The notes under the pieces: model-generated
Databases searched by the model: none
What the model was told of the DNA's origin: nothing
What the model saw: only the letters and a program-made list of their open reading frames with translations
Shown: in pieces, positions 60,790 to 64,000 of the stretch
How the letters are laid out: each line of letters opens with the position of its first letter
Numbering within the stretch: position 1 is the first letter of the stretch
Position numbers and translations under genes: made by a program
Origin: Duganella sp. Leaf126
GTDB lineage: Bacteria > Pseudomonadota > Gammaproteobacteria > Burkholderiales > Burkholderiaceae_D
Direction of reading: 5' to 3'
NCBI RefSeq assembly: GCF_001423125.1
Contig: NZ_LMNW01000002.1
Coordinates: forward strand, 89,998-153,997
Length of the DNA: 64,000 bases

Positions 60790-61290
60790 ATGAATGTGAA
60801 ACGTATCCTGAGCCAGGTCGCCATGTCCGCCGCATTGCTGTGGACCGGCGCGGCCAACGCAGCGCTGTATCAATTCACCGTGACGGGGGACTACGCGGCC
60901 AAGTGGACGCTGGACTCGAGTGTGGCGCCGGACCTGTCGGAAGACGGTGGCGGCTTCGTGTATTACGACGTGGAGGGCTTCCCCGATGCGCTGTTGTCGG
61001 TCGCCGACATCACCTTCTTCTCGGCTGCAAACGGAGGCGGCCTGGTGATCGAAGACTTCTACCTCGGCTACCAACTGCTGGCGACCGATGGTCCGCAGCT
61101 GTACACCGGCGCCGAAGACAGCCCGGTCTTCAAGGTCGGCAACTTCGCCTTGACGCAGTTCGGCGGCGCGGGCCGCTACACGCTCAACGTCACCAACCTG
61201 AGCGCAGTGCCGGAACCGGAAACCTATGCAGCCATGCTGGCGGGCCTGGGGTTGATGGGGGTGGTGTTGCGTCGTCGCCGTCGCAGCTGA
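60790..61290 (+). CDS. PEP-CTERM sorting-signal protein
   Basis: 166 residues: signal peptide ending ALLWTGAANAA, a beta-rich acidic domain, and the C-terminal sorting signal VPEPETYAAMLAGLGLMGVV followed by RRRRRS. It is exported and processed by an exosortase, usually in EPS-producing Gram-negatives. No exosortase gene is in this window. Confidence 0.92.
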   Translation: MNVKRILSQVAMSAALLWTGAANAALYQFTVTGDYAAKWTLDSSVAPDLSEDGGGFVYYDVEGFPDALLSVADITFFSAANGGGLVIEDFYLGYQLLATDGPQLYTGAEDSPVFKVGNFALTQFGGAGRYTLNVTNLSAVPEPETYAAMLAGLGLMGVVLRRRRRS

Positions 61291-61366
61291 TGCGACTGGC
61301 AGTCTGAGCGTAGTTCGCTGGTCATCCGCGCGCTGTCATGGGCGCGGATGACCGATACGACCGCGC

Positions 61367-62074
61367 TCAGACGACTGTTGCAGCAGAAACATCCATAATC
61401 GAGCGCATCGCCAACTTGGTTATCAATGCATGACGATGCTCGAAAAACCGCATATTTTTCATCGAGTTACTGCGGCCACATCTGCTACAGGTGCACGTCC
61501 TTGCTTCGCTCTGGTTATTTTCGGCGCTGGTCGCCTCGCAGATGTCGCAGCGCCAGATCAGTGGGTATTGGTGAGGTAATGGCAGCGCACAGGCGGCAAT
61601 AAACTGCTTAGCGACGACCCGAATGCATTCCTCGGGATCATCCAGACCGAGCGTGCCGTTATAGAAGACAGCGCCCGTCCCTGCGCTCCACGCATGAAGA
61701 TCGCGCGCAAGATCGATCCAGATCCAGTGAATATAGGGTTGCTGGTGATCGTCGGCGATAGCTAACATTTTTTCAACACAATCCCACGGCAACATCTCGC
61801 CTAGCAACATTTTCTGGCAGATGTTACTTGAATATGTGCGTAGAGCGTCATACCAGTCATGGGGCAGTTCAAGCCCAAGCTCGGTCACGCAGGACTGAAA
61901 TAAACGCTCCACCAGGACTGCATCCACCTCTGCATCCAAGCAACATGATGCCAGTTCCCAAACGCTTGGCGCGTCGCAACCGCCCTCCAGCAGTTCGTTG
62001 GCCCAATCGACATAGTCGTGCGTTTCAATCCACGAATCGTCGATTCTTTTAAAGGCAGGTTCTAGGAAGTTCAT
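61367..62074 (-). CDS. Hypothetical helical protein with C-terminal zinc ribbon
   Basis: 235 residues. An acidic, Trp- and Cys-containing helical part (about 1-160) and a zinc-ribbon pair (CDIC near 173, CSRC near 194). No signal peptide, no membrane span, and I do not recognise a family. It lies at the start of an accessory stretch with lower GC content. Could be an orphan immunity-like or regulatory protein, but that is only a guess. Confidence 0.65.
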   Translation of the reverse strand: MNFLEPAFKRIDDSWIETHDYVDWANELLEGGCDAPSVWELASCCLDAEVDAVLVERLFQSCVTELGLELPHDWYDALRTYSSNICQKMLLGEMLPWDCVEKMLAIADDHQQPYIHWIWIDLARDLHAWSAGTGAVFYNGTLGLDDPEECIRVVAKQFIAACALPLPHQYPLIWRCDICEATSAENNQSEARTCTCSRCGRSNSMKNMRFFEHRHALITKLAMRSIMDVSAATVV

Positions 62075-62125
62075 GAGCTTTTCCTGGATGGCTGCATTTC
62101 CTGAATAAATCGGTAGACTGCTGGT

Positions 62126-62686
62126 CTAAGCAACCAACAGCCGATCTCGCAGGCCACGCAAAATAGCAGTGAAAACCTCGGTTTGGTCCAAGGCTCTGGC
62201 CAGTACCAACGCTCCCTGGATACCCCCTACAACTTCCGTCGCAAGGGCTGCGGCTTGTTGCGGCTCGCGCCCGGTGCGCACCAGGGCCGCTGCAAGCGCA
62301 TCGATCCAGGCTGCAAAGTAACCACGGACCCGATCTGCAAAACGATCACGTTCGCTGCCAAGAGCAAAGACTCCTATCAAACAGACGCGACGGCCCGAGA
62401 GGAAGTAGCGGCCTACGTCGTCGAACATGGCCTGAATGCCTGCGACAGCGTCTGCACGCGCAATCAGCGGCTCGAAAACATGGTGTTTGAACCAGTCATC
62501 GACGTGGGTCAGCACGGCTTCCGCCATTTCCTCTTTGCCGCCGGGGAAAAAGTGATAGATGCTGCCCTTGCCTAGTTTGGTGCCCTCGGTGATGCGAGCC
62601 AGGCTCGCTCCCTCGAATCCATAGGTTCGGAATATCTCTCCGAGCAGCGGGATCACATCTTCCCGTTCCGCGATTACTCTAGCCAT
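62126..62686 (-). CDS. TetR-family transcriptional regulator
   Basis: 186 residues. HTH: IFRTYGFEGASLARITEGTKLGKGSIYHFFPGGKEEM, a textbook TetR N-terminal domain; the C-terminal ligand domain is helical. It is 9 bp from the DUF1348 gene, in the same direction, and is the probable regulator of the pair. Confidence 0.93.
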   Translation of the reverse strand: MARVIAEREDVIPLLGEIFRTYGFEGASLARITEGTKLGKGSIYHFFPGGKEEMAEAVLTHVDDWFKHHVFEPLIARADAVAGIQAMFDDVGRYFLSGRRVCLIGVFALGSERDRFADRVRGYFAAWIDALAAALVRTGREPQQAAALATEVVGGIQGALVLARALDQTEVFTAILRGLRDRLLVA

Positions 62687-62695
62687 TCATCTTCC

Positions 62696-63166
62696 TTAAA
62701 AACCGAGACTGCTCAGCCCTGGATGATCGGCCGGCCGTGGTCCACTATTGTCCCACAGCAGCTTGCGCTCCTCCGCTTTGATCGGATGCTCATTGATGCA
62801 AGCGTGACGATGATGCATCAGACCATACTCATCGAATTCCCAGTTTTCATTGCCGTAGGCGCGATGCCACTGGCCGGAATCGTCACGGTACTCGTAGGCG
62901 AAGCGCACCGCGATGCGTGCGCCGTCGAACGCCCACAGTTCCTTGACGAGACGGTAATCGAGCTCGCGGTCCCACTTGCGTTTCAACAGCGCGACGATGG
63001 CTTCCCGGCCTTGAGCGAACTCGGCGCGGTTGCGCCACCAGCTGTCTTCGGTGTAAGCGAGGGCGACTTTCTCTGGATCGCGCGTGTTCCAGCCATTCTC
63101 GGCCAGACGGACTTTTTCGATTGCGGTTTCACGGGTAAACGGTGGCAACGGTGGACGGATAGACAT
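62696..63166 (-). CDS. DUF1348 nuclear-transport-factor-2-like protein
   Basis: 156 residues: [42 protein letters not shown]...WRNRAEF, then [23 protein letters not shown] and [12 protein letters not shown], which is the conserved DUF1348 (SnoaL-like) pattern. Function unknown. First gene of a short unit with a TetR regulator. Confidence 0.9.
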   Translation of the reverse strand: MSIRPPLPPFTRETAIEKVRLAENGWNTRDPEKVALAYTEDSWWRNRAEFAQGREAIVALLKRKWDRELDYRLVKELWAFDGARIAVRFAYEYRDDSGQWHRAYGNENWEFDEYGLMHHRHACINEHPIKAEERKLLWDNSGPRPADHPGLSSLGF

Positions 63167-63492
63167 GATAGTTCTCCTTTTCTGTACTCATCGGAACACA
63201 ATGTACCGATAGGTAAAGAAACTATAGGCTGGCCAATTTCCCTTTGCAAGCTTTTTTTTCGGAATGGGTCGCGCGCGTGCCTTCAGGATGGTTTGGCATT
63301 GAGACTTTGGTTCGAGAGTGGGTGTGCGACGGCGTGAGTGAGTCAATGCCATTACGCGAGGCACGATTCCGAACTAGAAGTCAGCAGGGAGGGCTGGAAA
63401 AAATTGCGGGATTTATCTTCATCGTGCGCGCTTGTTTTGTATGCGGCCGGAGGTGACAATAGTGCATCGACTAAGCGCATCCCAAGGAAATT
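63167..63492. other. 326-bp intergenic region between DUF1348 and DUF6932-like genes
   Basis: No gene. Contains the palindrome TACC-GATA-GGTA (63204-63215), a possible TetR operator 38-49 bp upstream of the DUF1348 start. Short open frames here have no conserved character. AT-rich patch near 63235-63255. Confidence 0.4.
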
Positions 63493-63939
63493 ATGATTCC
63501 GAGTTGGAACATGGCAGGCGTGCTTCCACCGGTCCATCCTGGAATGCCGGGTCACAGCGCTGATCGTTCTCCATACCCGGCTGTTCTCGCAGATGTGATC
63601 GAACGATTTTCGACCTCTCCAGAACGGATCAGCATTTTGCAAGGTCTGATGCGCTTACGTGCGGCATTCCATGCAATGGGAGTTGTCAACGGTTTCCAGT
63701 GGTTCGATGGCAGTTTCCTCGAGCATGTTGAAGCACTCGAGTCCCGGCCTCCCAACGACATTGATGTTGTCACTTATTTTGAGCTACCGATTGGAATATC
63801 GGAAGCAAATCTGGTGGCGAGAGCCCCCGAAATTTTTGACCACGACAAAGTAAAAGCCACTTATCAAGTAGATCACTATCCAGCCGTTTTAGGCAAGCCG
63901 ACCGGTAATCCCCCCATTAATGATGCGCACCAGAAGTAG
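63493..63939 (+). pseudogene. DUF6932-like (nucleotidyltransferase-related) gene, truncated by an IS3-family element
   Basis: The 148-residue frame starts MIPSWNMAGVLPPVHPG with AAGGAA upstream. GFQWFDGSFLEHVE and PNDIDVVTYF give a G-S-x(n)-D-x-D pattern of nucleotidyltransferase-fold proteins such as DUF6932. The frame runs into what appears to be the inverted-repeat end of an IS at about 63921 and stops five codons later (DAHQK). The C-terminal half is missing, so the gene is probably dead. Confidence 0.6.
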
Positions 63940-64000
63940 AGGCTATGCGGCGAGGGCCAATTTCTGAATCGGCGTGATGCCGCCAAGTGCCATGTGTGGC
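63921..64000 (-). mobile_element. IS3-family insertion sequence, terminal part (partial)
   Basis: The likely element boundary is TGATGCGCACC at 63921, an IS3-type inverted-repeat end. The element continues off the right edge, so the other end and any target duplication cannot be seen. Confidence 0.6.
63943..64000 (-). CDS. IS3-family transposase, C-terminal end (partial)
   Basis: The last residues, PHMALGGITPIQKLALAA, match the C-terminus of IS3-family OrfB transposases (RPHxxLGGxTP). The rest is outside the window. Confidence 0.75.
   Translation of the reverse strand, partial: PHMALGGITPIQKLALAA

Noticed and set aside
63244..63456. 70-residue plus-strand open frame in the last intergenic region
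   Set aside because: No ribosome-binding site, no recognisable sequence character, and it lies in a promoter-like AT-rich gap.

Overview
The window is a GC-rich betaproteobacterial chromosome segment, most like Burkholderiales family Oxalobacteraceae (Massilia/Duganella/Janthinobacterium type). The evidence is the housekeeping order gyrA-DUF2059-serC-pheA-hisC-tyrA-aroA-cmk-rpsA-ihfB-lapA-lapB-rfaE1-comEA, the neighbouring ompA-ubiG-gph, the block exbB-exbD-lpxK-Trm112-kdsB-adk divergent from xseA, and a PEP-CTERM protein. The genus is inferred; no rRNA or tRNA gene was seen.

Layout. 1-5.5 kb (minus): the 5' part of ggt, an SDR 3-hydroxyacyl-CoA dehydrogenase behind a double palindrome, a secreted Pro-rich protein, the proton pyrophosphatase hppA, and adk. 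5.8-8.9 kb: kdsB, a Trm112-like zinc protein, lpxK, exbD and exbB (LPS and TonB energisation). 8.86-9.72 kb: a non-coding array of DnaA-box-like repeats. 9.7-14.5 kb: xseA, a divergent glucokinase, a LacI regulator, sodB, and an acidic protein. 14.6-20.3 kb: an efflux cluster (DUF4148 protein, NodT outer-membrane lipoprotein, MarR, AaeB/AaeX/AaeA-like genes), probably for aromatic acids. 20.3-28 kb: a small membrane protein, a MITE-like element, a TonB receptor, a DODA-type dioxygenase, a YlqF GTPase, an OPT transporter and a deacetylase. 28-33.4 kb: MoxR-DUF58-TgpA-MltB operon. 33.4-39.4 kb: an AT-rich region with a small HTH protein, cysM, a cNMP-domain flavoprotein, and a metallo-hydrolase, with three minisatellites close together. 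39.4-56.6 kb: the conserved housekeeping blocks above. 56.7-59 kb: two tandem paralogues of unknown function with a possible GIY-YIG-like core. 59.2-60.7 kb: an ECF41 sigma factor and its carboxymuconolactone-decarboxylase partner, each behind a matching promoter. 60.8-64 kb: accessory genes (PEP-CTERM protein, zinc-ribbon protein, TetR/DUF1348 pair) and a DUF6932-like gene apparently cut by an IS3-family element that runs off the window.

The strongest unexplained signal is the array between exbB and xseA: six main DnaA-box-like 9-mers (three perfect), all in one orientation. Five carry a second 9-mer exactly 12 bases away and a TTGAT motif exactly 45 bases away. Next are the GIY-YIG-like pair, in which one copy has lost both predicted catalytic residues, the two ECF41 promoters, and a 116-bp MITE-like element with 9-bp flanking repeats.
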